A stretch of 64,000 nucleotides of DNA from Durusdinium trenchii (GCA_963970005.1 CAXAMN010003747.1:158890-222889); one strand, 5' to 3'. Positions 10,247-25,200 are shown, counted from the stretch's first letter. The notes: generated from the sequence alone by a model not told the origin. Translations and numbers: made by a program.

Positions 10247-13200
10247 GCAACTCTTGTCCCTTTCCTTGATCACATTTGCGGCTTTTGAGTACAACGTTGC
10301 CACATTGGAGGCTTGAGCTTCATTGACAAGGACTTGGACCGATTGGAGCTTGGCGGAGGGATCTCATGGCAGAGCCCTTCAGACATCTCTCAGCTGGAGC
10401 ACTATAGGGTCTTTTTGTGCCTTGGTTTGCCAGGTGTGCTATTAGGTTGGAGGCCATCGCTCTTAGCATGAATGTCCAAAGAGCTCCTCCACTTTGGTAC
10501 ACAGTGTGACTACAGGATGCAATAGCATTTAAAGCATTCTAGGAACTAGAAGCTACTAGGAGCAAAGGGCATCGCTACTAGGAGAAAGGACGCTATTACG
10601 GGCTCCTGGCATCGCTACTAGGAGCATTCTTGCTTCTAGTAACTAGAAGCTACAGGGGGGAGTCGGTGGCTCGATGGGCACGGAGTGGCAATGTCTCGGA
10701 AGGAGTCAGTTGTGCCATTGGTTGTGCAGGGTGACTCTATTACTTTTTACCAAGGCTTGCAGAAGGAGGAAACAGGCCTGGCACATTGAACAATGTTGAC
10801 CATTGACTTCGAATCTAAATTAATTACTTGGTTTGGTGCAACGTTTGTGCCCTGAATGCAAGGAACCACTGACCGAAAGCTGTAGTTTAAGCCAAGTACT
10901 GCAGAACAACGCTACTGGAGGTCGCAAGTGGGTGCTGACTTGGCCCCACAGCTCACGAGCACCACTCTTGCGGCAAACCAGCCTTTGGCACTGAGCCGCT
11001 CGCATGCAAAATTGGAGTTGTCCCCAGAGCCTGTCGTCCTATTCAGAGTGTTCCGCTGATTCGTGGGTTGTTCCATGTTATTCCAAGCGCTATTCTATTG
11101 ATTTGTTTAGCTTTTTGCTCAGTATCACAAGCTCTTAGGCACCGAAGTGGCTGTCTTCACTAAATCGTCTCTCTTCGAACAGACGACTCCTGCTGCGGTT
11201 GCCATTAGAGATATTGAGTCAACCGAGCCTTGGCCTTGTTTTCACAAATAGTTGGCTATTGGAATATCATCCGTTTGCATTGCGATTTATCATGTGCCAC
11301 ACGTTGCGTGCAGTTAGTATGTACCTGTGAACGTTTGAATACCCGAGGTAAGCGATGTGGTGTTTGAAGATTTGGATCTGGATGCAGATCAGTTCGGAGG
11401 GATCCTGAACTTCACAGAGCCTTTAGATACCACACAGGTGGGATCACAGAGCCAGAATCTTTAGAATTTGATGTTTTTGCTGCCATTGGTGTCATGGTCT
11501 TTCATCCACTCTGAGTATCAATTGGACTTGATGCGGTGTCCACGTACGCTTCCTACGGCGCCCAACAAGTACTGCCAACTCCACAGGTCACTGCCTACTC
11601 GGTATACCTGGCAGCTGATGCGCAAGGATTCGGACGTTGGTCTCTTCATCCAGACATCACGAGCAGCTTTGCCACCACACAGACTGACATTGACAGGGAT
11701 GCTCGGCTGGAGCATAAGTCCTTCAATCTAAGTAGCCTAATCACAAGCAGAGTCTTCGAACTTTGGTCCAGTCCTGCGTCTCAGTCACTTGAAGAATGAA
11801 CGGCATCCACGGCCAAGTCAAGAAAGAGTACAGCTTACTCCTGCAGGCAAACTTCTCCTTCGTCCTGGTCTACACGAAATCTTCCTTTGTTGAACAGTGC
11901 CCCTCTCAGTGTGCTCTACACGAAATCTCGACGAGTAGAGAAAGCAACACTTCAGGTCCACACCCGCAGCAGAACAGCTAAATGACACTGATGCTCGAGT
12001 AGATAACATCACCTTCATTGACAAGGAGAGCTGTTCAACGCTGTTCATGTTTGAACATCACCTGAGTGATTCCTCAAAAGAAGGGGAAGTGGATGTAACA
12101 GGCTTTTTGTCCTTTGGGCAAACCTAGTGGGGTTGTAACTTCATCACACGTTTCTGTCCGAGCGTAGCGGAGGGTTCAGGTCTATGCATGTGAATGTACA
12201 GTGGCATTTGTTGATGTACAGTGTATGTGCTGTATGGCACATACGGCACAGTTTTTTTCCCATGCTGAAAGGTGGCTCGTAAGGTGAAGTTCTTGGAACG
12301 AAAGGTGTGGTTTCTGAGAGAAGTTTACATCTACGTTGAAAATCGCCTGAATTCTACCTTGGCTGTCCTCGCTTTGTTTGCCTGCATTCTGCGAAACGAA
12401 AGTACGATAGAAAGCTTTTGGTATGTCAATACTGAACGGAGCCCAATACAGAATAGATTGTTGATATGTTTCGATCTCTGCAGGACCTGGATGCTGGTGA
12501 CTTGGGAGGAAGCATCTATTGGCGTCCTGTTGGAGACATTGAACAAATCCAGGACCCGGATGCCGAGATCAGAGATGAATGCATGCAGTACAGAACTCTT
12601 GACACTGTCATTTCAGCTGGAGTGTGCCTCCGCAAACACGGACATGGGTTGGATGTGCCCATACTGACTGTCAACATTCGACTGACACTGAAGAGGTATC
12701 ATTTGTTGATGATTCAAGGACTTTGTCCTGTATATCAACTCCTCTTTGGCAACAGTTCCACGAGGAGTGTACGAGCCGCATCCTGAAATGCCATTCCTAC
12801 AATCCTGCAAGCAGTGAAGCGAGAAAACCTTGCATCCTTGTACAAACATCATGTCTATGTTCCTTGTAAAGCATTCACTTTGCGCCGAATGTCGACTTAA
12901 CTGCCGCCGAACTGAGGCTGTCAATTGGTCAAGACTTTGTCCCTGAAAGTCAGGAGCATTTGACCTTTGTTGGCGAGAGTGGCAGATGTCCAAGAGCATA
13001 CAACGACACAGTCCGACACAGTCCTAAAAGAAGAAAACAATGATGAACAAAGGAAAGAGTTTTGCATACAGAGCTTCGGACAGCAGTCGGCCCGTGAGGA
13101 GCTATCCATTTTTACCAGGTCAAAGCTCTTTGAAAGTACAACGCCACAGGCTAGAAAAACTTTGCACTTCGAGTTCGTGGATGTAGGTTCAACTCGACAC

Positions 13201-16200
13201 TCAATGTCAGACATTGAATACTTTTTGTGTTTAATAGGCATGAGGCACCTAGATGTTTGAAAGTAATCACAGACGGAAGAAATAGGGCATGTTTGCATTG
13301 TGCTGGTGCCGTGGGTTCCAAATCTGCGCTGCACCAACACACCGATACACCGATATCCCCTGCCCGGGGTTATTGGCCTATCGGCGCCGCACTGATATCC
13401 TCCCCTTCTCCGGGATATCGGCATATCGGCGCCGCTCACTTAAAGCCCGCCATGCCGCCACACCGCATGGTTTAATATGTTTTTTGCCCCTTTGTTCTGT
13501 TGTTTTTCCTGGCTCACTTGTTTGGATGTCTTCCCACTGAAGCGTTTGTCTCAGTTGGTTCAAGGTGCATAACATCAGTGACACTGTGGCCAGCGTTTCA
13601 GGGATCGCCTTTGCAGATGAGGACGCTTCTCCAATCTTTTTTCTGAAGTTATTAAGTTATTGTCAAATCAAGAGCATTAAGAGGCGTTCTCGACTCATTC
13701 TTGGCAGTTGTTTGATTCTTTGGCCAAAATAGTGGTTTGATTTCTTGCGCTTTGTTTGCATCAGGACCTGGACAAGTATGAGTTGACCGGGCCAATCACT
13801 TGGAATCCACCTGCAGATACATCGCAGGTCACACACTACCAGGCCTTGAATTGATGTACTTCACAGGTTGCTATGAAGCATTCTGTTCGGATAAACTTAG
13901 AAACGTTAGGCTTTGGTTTCGGGACATGTCCCCTCAACTATCCTCAACTGAAGGGGACTGGACTTGGCAGCCAGACGTGCGAAGGTCTACTTTGCTGCGT
14001 CCAGTCTCGGAACAGGGAGAGTGCAGCTGCAGAGTGGGATTTCTGTGCAAGTGACAGAGAGCTACATCCCGAACAACTTCCAAACCTTCGGGTTTTCACA
14101 CATCCTCGTGCAGCTTGGCGGGATCACTCTGAGAATTATAAATGGGATTTTGTTGGACCTTACCTTTGACAGGAACAGAAAGAGACATATCATAGAATCA
14201 TTCCTGTATATGACACATGTAGGTATACTTCCTCTACTCTTGCAGAGCAAACGACTCCAGTGTCGCTGGGGTTCGTGGATGACGCCTTGGAAGTAAAGAA
14301 CATCACTTTCCAAGATGAGGCAGCGTAAATCTTCGTCAAAATGTTTGTGCGTCTTCGTAAGTCATTCAAATTCGGATGCGTTTCCGACTCGGATCCGTCT
14401 CCAGGACCTGGATGCGCTTGAAGTTGGAGGAGTCCTCGCTTTTCAACTGAAGCTCCTTTAGCCCTTTAGGGAATAAGCTGAACTAAGCCTGCACATGCCT
14501 GCACTTTGTTTTTCTCTTGTTTCCAGTAATCTATCAGTCTATCAGCATCAAGCGTGATCGTCAACCCCAAAATATCAAGTCGCATGCAAACAGGATTCAT
14601 GAAGCTTGCTTGAACACTTGATCACAAGCAATGCCAAATGGTGCACGTTCTAGATCTTTCTAGGATACGTCACATGGGATACACCCAACTTCACTGCCTC
14701 TGTCACTTGGAGCTGAGATGACCGGACAGGAACCTTGAGATATTTTGGACGGACTCAGTACAGATTTGACCTACTTTCTTTGAGTGGGTGTCTTTCCTTA
14801 AGACGCTTGCTTCGTGGTGTTGGCAAAACTTGTGCAAGTGTAAACAATGTTTTGGCATCACCATTCGTTTGCTTTTCAGGTCACACACTTCGCGGTGTAT
14901 CTCTCCGAAGACCTTCTGGGCCAGAACCGCTCCAAGGCGTCAACCAGTCAAAGGTCGACCGGATGCCAGCAGAACGAGGGACGGACACTTTGAAAGCGAA
15001 AGAGACACTTGAGATTGGCCAAGCGCTCCCCCTCACGCAGGTGGGTTTGGACATTCCACTGGGCACCAATGTGGCCCTGGTGCCCCAAACCAATAAATGT
15101 TATTCTTGCTTTTTGTTTTGAGTCTTTGTGTTTGAAGAGCCTTCATTGCTGCTTCGTATGCATGGTCAGTGTGTGGCTTATGGCGCTTGTGAGGTACCCG
15201 CCGAGACACCGCTTGCGAACTGGAAGTACATTGCTGTCTACATGAAGTCACCTGGAGTGTCTCCCTGGCACCTAAATGAGTGATTAGGTTGGAGGCCATT
15301 GCTATTAGGTTGGAGGCCTCCAAAAAGAGTTTACATTTGTTCAAATGAGTTTACATAGGTTCGCAGCTTTGAGATCGGCTTCATATCCTCAAGATTCCTC
15401 CAATACACAATGCAGCACCGAGAGACATGCGCATTCCTGTATTATAGTATAACAACACACAATACAAATACGGTCTGTCACTTCTGTGAGCATACCGTTG
15501 GACGTGATGAGATGGGATGAAAGAGCTCGATCAATCTCACACCCAACCTATCTCCAACCCGCCTGCTGTATTTTTTGGACAGTGGAAAGGGCTCATTCTT
15601 GAATCTTTGCGGATGTTAGCTGTCAAGGCAGAACAGACAACTCCAAACACCTTTGCCATCAGCGACTCTATCATTGTTGCGTGGTTGCCGAAGTCAGCTG
15701 CTTCAAGTTGGTATTGACGGTTTTTGAAGTCTATCCTTTGGGATCGTTTAAACGCGTGTTGGAATTTTTGACAAGGGGATTTGGAGTTGGTGTTTGGATT
15801 TGGTGCTTGCAAACTTCAATGTCATTTGCTAGTTGCGTTTGGTCCATCAGCTCGGATGTGAAGCACTTGCAGACATCTTGCCTTTATCCCTTTAAACACG
15901 GAAAGGGTAGCTCTTCTTCTGTGGCAAAGGCAAGTCACAAAAGGGCATATCTAGGACATATTGCAACTTGTTTGAGTTGGCAAATCGAGAATGATACCTG
16001 GTTGGAGAACGTATTGCCGCATTGCCTCTTTATTTATACTAAAACCTATTATTATATAAAGGCTGATTAGTACTGCACTACTAAAGTGACATATGCAAGA
16101 AACAAGATCATGTTTGTATTGAATTCGAGCACAGAAAGAAGGCAAGGACACGGAGCTTGCACTCAGGCTTCGGAAGTTTCTCTTCTTGATCTGGACCTTG

Positions 16201-19200
16201 ATCCAGCTGTCAACCCAGCTATTTGGGGGGGGTGCGAAAGCTGCTGCAAGGGACCAGTTACCAGTTGTTTCCTCTCACTGATGTCCATTTGGATTAGTTG
16301 ACTATCCAAAAGCAACTTAGTGGTCTAGTACGTTTAGTCAAAGCTTGGAGAAGTAGAGAATCAAGAACATTTAGAAACTTTGACTCACTTGGGCGAAGCA
16401 TGTCAGGAACTTGGGGGAAGCATCTTCTGGGTGTCTCCCGATGAAGAGCTTGTCACGGGCTATGATGCAGGGTCCTCAATTGATCCGAATGACTGTAAAA
16501 AGCTTCTTGTTTGACATGTTGCATGTTGTTCCTTGAGAAAGTGATTCTGCTGAGGTTTATCTTTCTCCATTGGTGGACGGCCAGGGACGAAGTTTGATTG
16601 GCAACGTGAGCGTTGGAATCACAGAGGCTCCAGGGTATACAGCAAGCAACGTATCCTCTCATGGACCCTCAGAAACAGTCTCGGTAAATGTAGGTATATA
16701 GTTAAATGTGTTGTTTGCAAACTGTGTGAGAAATGCCGTCACTTGTCTTGGCAGACTGAGAACATGTTCACTGCTGAGGCAAAGGGTCTTGTTGACAACT
16801 TGGAATCTGGAAAGCTGCTGCACAGGTGACCCTTCCCACTGACACTGCGCTGCTCAACTTTGTACATGTTCTGGTTTTTGCAAGGCAGGGCTGACTGTGG
16901 AAAATTAAAGTAGCACGGCCTGCAATCAGCCTGACTGGGGGTCTCAAGAGTCAAGGCAAAATTTTTGGCCTTTACTTTTCTCATGCAACCTAGTAGCATC
17001 CTTGTTCCTAGTAGGAAGGCCAGGAGCCCTTAGTAGCGTCCTTGTTCCTAGTAGTAAGGCCAGCAGCCCCTAGTAGCTTCTTGTTACCAGTAGGAAGGCC
17101 AGGAGCCCCTAGTAGCTTCTTGTTACTAGTAGTATGGCCAGGAGCCCCAGTAGCGTCCTAGTAAGGCCAGGAGCCCCTAGTAGCTTCTTGTTACTAGTAG
17201 CAAGGCCAGGAGCCCTAGTAGCGTCCTTGTTCCTAGTAGTAAGGCCAGGAGCGCCTAGTAGCGTCCTTGTTCCTAGTAGTAAGGCCAGGAGCCCATAGTA
17301 GCTTCTTGTTACTAGTATAGGTTTTGGCTTTGAGAGGGGTGTGCAGCTTGAAGTGTCCACCCTGGTTGCCCTTCTCCAGATCCTCACTGGCGGAGCAGAG
17401 CACTCCTTGTGCTGCGGCGGAGCTGAATGACACGTCCCTTGGCCACCAGTACCAGAAATCTATGAGTGGACTTTGATGTGTTCACGGTTCACATGAGTGC
17501 ACTTGACCCTTGGCCCTGGGTTATTGAATTGCCTGCTTGTCCAATCAGAAGGATTCACTTTTCGCCGCCAAAACGCGATAGCTTCTTGCTACTGGTAGTA
17601 ATGCCCTTTGCTACTAGTAGCGATGCCCTTGTTACTAGTAGCATTCTAGCTACTAGTAGTCATGCCCTTGTTGCTAAGGCTGGTGTCCATAGAAGTGAAC
17701 TTTACAGATGAAGATTTGGATTACAACGAGCTAGGTGGCAACATCACGCTACTTGGCTTGGCATACGTGTTTTTTCTTCGGCTGCAAAACGGAGTGGTTT
17801 GACACTTTATTGTGTGAAGCCTCCGACAGTTGACTCTTCCTCTGGCAGAGGTTTGTCTCTTATATTCTGGGTGTTTTCTTCAAGTCAAATTCCACCTAAC
17901 GAGATCTACCAAGGTGGGTTGCAGAGTACAACCTCGAATTGATTGATGGTTTCCTCCTCTATTTGGCCACCTCTGCCGGACGCTAAGTACAGACACGTGG
18001 CACATACGCAAAGTCAAGAAACTCATGTTAGAAGCTGGAAACAACCAGCAGGGACCCTCTTTGCTGTCAACTCACAGCACATTTATTTGCATTTTGAGCT
18101 CTCTGCATACTTCCCACTGTGATCAGGCCAGTGGCAATATCCGCTCGCAGGCGATGAGAGTTCCGTATTGTGTCCGGAAGTTGTTCTGAGGCAAAAAGTG
18201 GACAGATTCTGTTTGGAGGCCATTGCTATTAGTAACAAGAAGCTACTAGGGGCTCCGAGCATTCTTACTAGTAACAAGAAGCTATTGTATAGGTTGGTTC
18301 ATGATTCTTCAGATTTTGTGGACGTGAACAGTGGTCGGCCGACAGGTTGGTCCAACTTGGCCTCCATCCAATCAAAGTGCGACCTTTCCGGCCGACATCC
18401 GGCAGAATGCTAGGGGGCCAAAAGCTGATGCACTCGCCGTTCAAGAGTGTAGAGTTTTTTGCTTGTTCATTTTGTTATATGTTTTTTCATTTTGTCACAT
18501 TTAAAGGAACATGACGAGCTTGAGCAAGTAAGAAACAGTTGCTTTATCTTTTTTGGCCGCAGCCTGAAGTTGAATATGTGGCATCGCTTCAGGTCAATGG
18601 ACGGATCTGGTCACATGCCAGCCTGTCCTGCTTGCTCTCAAAAGTTTGTGCAGGCTAAGAGGTGTAGTTCCAAGTTCGCATTGCTATGAAAATTGGGCGA
18701 AAAGGCTTTTTTGCATTCATGGCAGGCATTAGTCTATGCAAAGTCTGCTATAGCTGAGCAAACCACACCTGGCTTTGCACTGGCGACTGGGACACAAAAG
18801 GCCGCCGTTAGCAGAGGTTGATCAAGAAAGCAAGCATGGTGGAACTTGGACGGGGGACCCGAAGCAGGAATGTGGTTGGAAACCGAGTTAAGTTTTGCAC
18901 AATCTCACATCCTTTACAAGACTGTTTGACAATAACATGCAAGGCGGCATCGTGAGGTGTTTGCGTGACTTGACATCCCCAAATGTTGCCAGTAACAAGA
19001 AGCTACTAGTAGCAAGGGCGCTATTGGGTGGAGCCCATCGCAAGTAGGTTGGAGGCCATCGCTACTAGTAACAAGAAGCTACTAGGAACATCATCTCAGG
19101 TCAGTGACAGCATTTCCTTGGTGGACGCAGTGACATTCATAGATCAGGAGACAGTTCATGGGATTTGATACGATCAAAAGGCGGAGCTTTTAGACATATC

Positions 19201-22200
19201 CAAGCTATGCAACAGCTTAATTATCCAACGTGTATTTGGAGGTGCCTTTATCCACTACAAAGCTCTTTGAGCCCATGCTACTGGTATCTTCTCGTTACTA
19301 GTAGTAAGGCACCTTGCGATGCACTTGTTACTAGTAGCTAGTTCATGCTACCTTTGAGTTTTCGAGTTGCACCAAAAGCAACAGAAAGTCCACGACAAGT
19401 TGAGGACTTGGATGAAGAGGAGCTTGGTGGAACTGTGAGTTGGGCACCAGCTGGAGATGCAAGGGCCCCAGTCACCAGAGTCCACGAAGAGATTCTGAAC
19501 AAGTGGACTCTTGGACAAGGCTAAGTGTCCCTAAAAATCTAGGAACCAAATGAATAGCGGGAGCTATCCTGCGTCCTGTCGGTAGTAGCTACTGAAGCTA
19601 CTAGTTACTAGCTACGGTTTGCTTCTACTAGCTACCTAGCCACCTCTTCTCGGCCTACCCCCCCTCGCCTAAAGAACGGAAAAATGGCTGTCTGGGAGCA
19701 GCTTCAAACGTGCAAGATGTGTTGAAGAGCTCCAAGGTTCAGTATGTATCCCAGTACGCTGCGTACCTGGCAACTGATTCGATCTTTGACAACCAATGTG
19801 TAGATGTGCATGAGTATTCGCAATTGTTCATGTCGTAGTAGTTTTGCTTCTTTGCTTCACTGAGCAACAGCACTTTGCAAATGTATTACGAGTGACTGGA
19901 GCTGACATCGTACAGAGGCTTCAATAGCTGCACACCTGGTCCACTTTGCATCTTGGATCTTCTCAGTTCCCAGGATTGGATCAAATCGCTCGTTTGTTGG
20001 CGGAGCTCTAGGCACTGAAATCTCAGTACTCCCCGAGCCATGGATGCAGAGACAAGATGCAAAGAATACCCGTTTCACTAGGAGCTACTAGTAGCGTCCT
20101 TGTTACTAGGCTTCTTGTTACTAAGGTGCCTTAGGTTCAGCACGTTGTGCCACTTCCCAACATCTGCCAAGTTGGTCCCGACTGAGGAGCAGCCATTGGA
20201 ATCCTTCAGCCACTATGCCGCGGTTTGAATTGAACTTTTCCTCGATAGATTTCTTTGAGAACTTTGTTCCGTTGAACGCCACGAACCCAAGCATTGCAAC
20301 AAGCCTTCCGCTTGAACCAGGCCACGTTTTGGTCTACACGAAATCTACCTTGGCGGAACAGAGCACGGGGGCTGCTGAGCAGCTAAATGATACGATCCCT
20401 GGAATGGAAGAGAAATATTTTTCTGAAATTGTCCCAAAGGCATCCTGGAGTTGCTCTTGTAAAGGTATCTACGATGTATGAAGATTCTCACTGCGAGTTT
20501 TGCGTCGCGTCAGATGAGAGGATCTCCAGCGTCTTCAATGTGAGCTTCCCTGATGAAGACTTAGACGCTTGTCTATTCTTCATCCACAATTCTTCTTTTG
20601 GCGATCGCAATGCTGTCGAATATGCTTCAGCAGCCGAAAGCAGTGGTTCATTGTTCAGAATTCCTGTACTTGAGCAGGATGGCTTTGAACTGGGTGGACG
20701 AGTTGCATGGCAAGCCCCTTTGGAGTCTTTGCAGGACACTTCTTGCGAAGAGTGCTTGCTTCTTATCAAGTGGTTTGACAGTTTGACATCTAACTTCTGC
20801 AAGACGTTATCATGTTCCCACAGAGTCATAGAAACGAAATTATCTTGGTGCATCTCTGGATAGTACAGTACATCATAAGATGCAGACATTTGTATACATT
20901 AACAAAGAATTGTATACATTTGTGACATGCTATTTTGCAGTGCTTGGCAGGTCACTCATTATGCGATCTACCTTGCAGACGCTGCTGGCTGGACCGACAT
21001 GTCTTGCTAGTTGTGCTCCGTCGGCTTTGAATCTTCCAAGTCGGCCAATTATCCACCAGGTCAATCTCTGCATACTAGCTTCTAGCTACTAGTAGTAATG
21101 GCCTCCAACCTACTAGCGATGGCCTCCAACCTAAAAGCGATGGCCTCCAACCTACTAGTGATGGCCTCCAACCTAAAGGCAAAGGCCTCCAACCTAAAAG
21201 CGATGGCCCTCCGACCTGATAGCGATGGCCTCCAACCTAATAGCGATGGCCTACAAAAGATTTCTGAAGTCTTGGAGACATTATTAGATCTTATTGGCTT
21301 TTACCCGCAGACACTTGTGAGAACAGCAGGTCAAGGCCGATCACTTCTTGGGACAGTTCCCCATCCAGGCCAAAACTGTTTTTGAGATGCATCCAGATGA
21401 CGCACTTGAATCTGGACAACAAAGCAACAAGTAAGTGTAAGTGAGGGAACATGGGAACGGTTAAAGGAGTGAGTGCACTTTGGGGAGTGTCAGAAACGAT
21501 TTGCTCCAAAGCGAGTAAGAGTGCATGTGTGCCGACTTGTAAGTGCGCTCACACATTCTATGACTCATCCATCCGGTTTTGCCCCCCTAGAAGTTCCTGC
21601 TGTCGTACTCGAAATGAGACAAAGTAGCATTGTTGCAAATTCATGTGAGAACCTTGCAAGGGAGATGAGCCAAAGGTGCTGCAGCTATGCAAAGGGCTGT
21701 TGCTATATGATATTTAAAGCATGTCAAGTTGTGACAACCCCCTCGTTGGTTCAGAGGTAACACAAATAGAAAGGCTTCGGGCCCAAACTTTTTTGCCAAC
21801 TGTATTGGCAATTGTCAAACCCCTGGTACCCTGACCAGTTCTACCTTGACCTGTAGAGCCACGGACTAGTCAAGCTACAACGAGCATGGTTGACATCATC
21901 GTCATCATACTTATCTTCATTGTACTTCTTGTCGCTTCTTGTCCTTTTTAGGGATTGCAGGTCCAGCTTTTTGTGTGTGCTTGAACTCACAGAGACACCT
22001 GCTAATTAGTATTGGGAAGGTGTGGGCTACATAGACATGGTGCCTGACCAGGGCTTAGGCAGCTGTTCCTTGGCCAGTGCACATAAGACTTTCAACTAGC
22101 TTTGAGCAAACTCACAAGATGATACGCAAGAAGTTAAACAGCGATGTCCAAGAGTTCTTGTTGCCGTTTTCTGTTTGTTTTCCTTGTTCTGTCTAAGTCT

Positions 22201-25200
22201 CGACGGTTTTGGTCTACACTTCTTCACACCTGGTGGAGCAGACTACCCCTGTGGCACCTTGGACTCGGCACTGAGCAAAGATCAAAGCCATGCGAACGGA
22301 TTGTTGCAACTCCAGAAAAGAGAGAGTTTTGACGCGACATGTTGCTTCGATTCTCTAAGAAAAGCGACGCTCTGAAGGTCTTTAATATCAGCGACACTGC
22401 ATCCAGTGTCTCCGGAGTGGCGTTTACAGACAATGACCTTGATGAGACTTGGCATTGATGGTGTTTGCAGAATACTTTTTTGTTTATCACGGTGCCATGT
22501 GGAGTTCACCTAGTTCTTCATGTGTCCAGGCTCATGAGATTGGAGGCGATGTCTCATGGATTCCACCCAACGAAACCTCCCAGGCTAGCCATGGATTGAA
22601 CTGTGTTTCTACTGCGAGGGACTTGCTCAAACATGGAAACTTTTTTTCCAGGTCACTGGCTATTCTTTATATTTGGATGGCTCCACAGTGAACCGCTCAT
22701 CGGTGGCTTCCACACACACGAGTGCCTTGTTTGGAATTTGCAAGTGTATGTTTGAAGCAGTCCAATCTTTGTTTCATGTATTTTTGAGCAACAAATTGTT
22801 GAAGAGTGAAGAAAGTGAAGCCGCTAGCTGCTAGCAAAGCCTCAGGTGCCACTAGCTTGCCCATCCCCGGAGAGACTCTGCTGGGAGCCCGGATTCTCAA
22901 ACTGCCTTCAGAAGCTTCAGGTAAGCTTGGAGCAGCTTGTCAATACCAGCTTGTAGTACCTGTATATACAACTACGTTCAGAAGTCCTGCTTGGCAAAGG
23001 CTTGTACCCTATGAAGTCGTCTCAGTTTACACGTTTTCTTCCTTAGCGGAGCAGACAACACCAACTAGCTTGCTCATCAGTGACTTGGTTCGCTTGGTTT
23101 GGGTCATTTTGGTTTGTACGACCTGAAAGACGAGCCTGAGACTTGCTCCACGCTACTTGTTTTCCTTGCCTTCAAAATGACAGTTGAAGATGCATTTCAG
23201 TGTACTTTGTTTTGCCCGTAGATCTTGAAGCATCAGCTTGGTGGGTCCTCTCGAAATTGCACCAGGTGACACCAGCTCAACTGTTGCGAATGTTCTCTTG
23301 GTGGACAAAGATTTGGACAATGCTGAACTGGGTGGAGAAATCACCTGGACTGAGCCTAGTGATGTGCAACAGGTGACGTTCTATGGAGTTTACCTTCAAG
23401 GCCACCAGCTGATTCGGTGGCTTTACAGAAACCTGCGCTTCAGGTTGCGCTTTGGATCGCTTTGACTTAGACGTACTTCGGATCGGTTTTACTTTGGCTT
23501 TCCCTGGAGGTGCCCTGGAAAACCGATCATTGATCGATGAGGTCCCTGTGAACAATGCGAACACTTCACTGCAGCCTGACACTGCGCTCGAGAACTTCAC
23601 ACATGTTGCAATCTACACCAGTGCCTTGCATGGATTGTTCTTGCTAGACTTGTGCAGTCAAGATGTCCTACCAAAACCAATGATTGAACACTTTGCATAT
23701 GTTCATGGCTGTCATAGATGTCTTTCACATAATCTCCAACTGACTCAAGTTCAGTAAGCCGCTGAAAACAACATTAAAACAATCAAACCAATCCTGTTCT
23801 CTGTCAGGATCAAACCTGGTGGAGCAGAGTGTACCTGCCACCTTTAGCATCAGCCGCTGGCCTGGCTGACGTCAGAAAATGTCCGGAATGTGCGGACAAT
23901 TGCGACATTTTGGGCCAGAAATGTATCAGGAATGTATGTGGGAGCATTGCCCAAAATACAACTGTGTTTTGACTGTGTGAATGTATATACATGTTTCTCC
24001 ACATTTCAGTAAAGACATTTCAAGTTGGGACACAACTGGGGCGGAAGCAGCGACGAGGTGATAGCTTTGCACTGGTTACAGCTTTGGCGTTCATCGACGA
24101 GGACCTTGATGGCCAGGAATTTGGAGGTGATCTAACTTGGCAGGCACCAGCTAGTATCGATCAGATCACGCATTATGCGCCTTTGCAGAACTTCCAGAGA
24201 CTCAAAAGCTTGGTATCGACAATCAAGTGTATTCTCATTCATGTGATTCCACGCTCCATGCAAGGCCTTTCGGCTCATGTCGCTTGTGTCTCAGGCTACT
24301 TACTTGGCAGACGAAGTCACCGGCACAAATCGCTCAAAACTTGGGTTGGACGTGCCTTTAGGCATAAATCAGCAATCGTTTCCAGAGGACAGCCAGAGAG
24401 GGAATTGAAAGCTGGAAATGATTGGACCGAGTTTTTGACATAAGATACGTAAGATTACGTAAGACATGGTGTTGATGCTTTTGCCAAAAGCACACAATCG
24501 AAGGACACAGCCAGACAAATCTATCTTCTTGTCTACACGAAGTCAACGTTGACCGAACAGACCACACCCGCTGCCCTCTTTGCCAGCCTGCCTGGCTGCA
24601 CAAGATGCCCATGACAGAGTTGTCGTGTTTTTGCCGCAAAAGGTCCTGGTTGCTGAGGTGATTCGGCATCCCCAGTCATCAACATCACTTTTGTCGACAA
24701 GGCCAGGAATCGCAAGGAGGTGCAAATTCTTCTTGGCCAGAATAGGTCCACTGCTGCACCATTTTGCTCTATCAGCAAATACGTAGAATGACTCATGCAG
24801 AATTGGCTTTCACATCAAAGAATTCGTGAGTGCATGCGCTATACGACAAAACTAGAATGTGAGAATTGACTAGGACTTAGATGACGGCGAAATTGGCGGC
24901 AGCATTTTTTGGTATGAGCCAGATGACATTGAGCCGCTCAGCCAGACTGATGCGGGGTGGAAGAGATTGCTCAAAGTAGAATGAAGATGATGAAGATGAA
25001 CAAACGCCATGTGAAGACACATGTCTCCGTCCATGATGCATCGAATATGTTCGGAGAGAAGTGCCGCGAAAGGCTTTGCGTCTAAGCCAGGCGTGTGGTG
25101 AAATACTGCGTCTACCGCTCTGCGGGTGCTGATGGCATCTTTGGTCGATCGAAGCTCTTCAACGATGTAATGCAAGGTGTCACTACAGTGCCGGTGACTG

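Noticed and set aside
12921-13439. 172-codon reverse-strand open frame
   Set aside because: It overlaps module 4 exons on + and the GC-rich inverted repeat, and shows no family motif.
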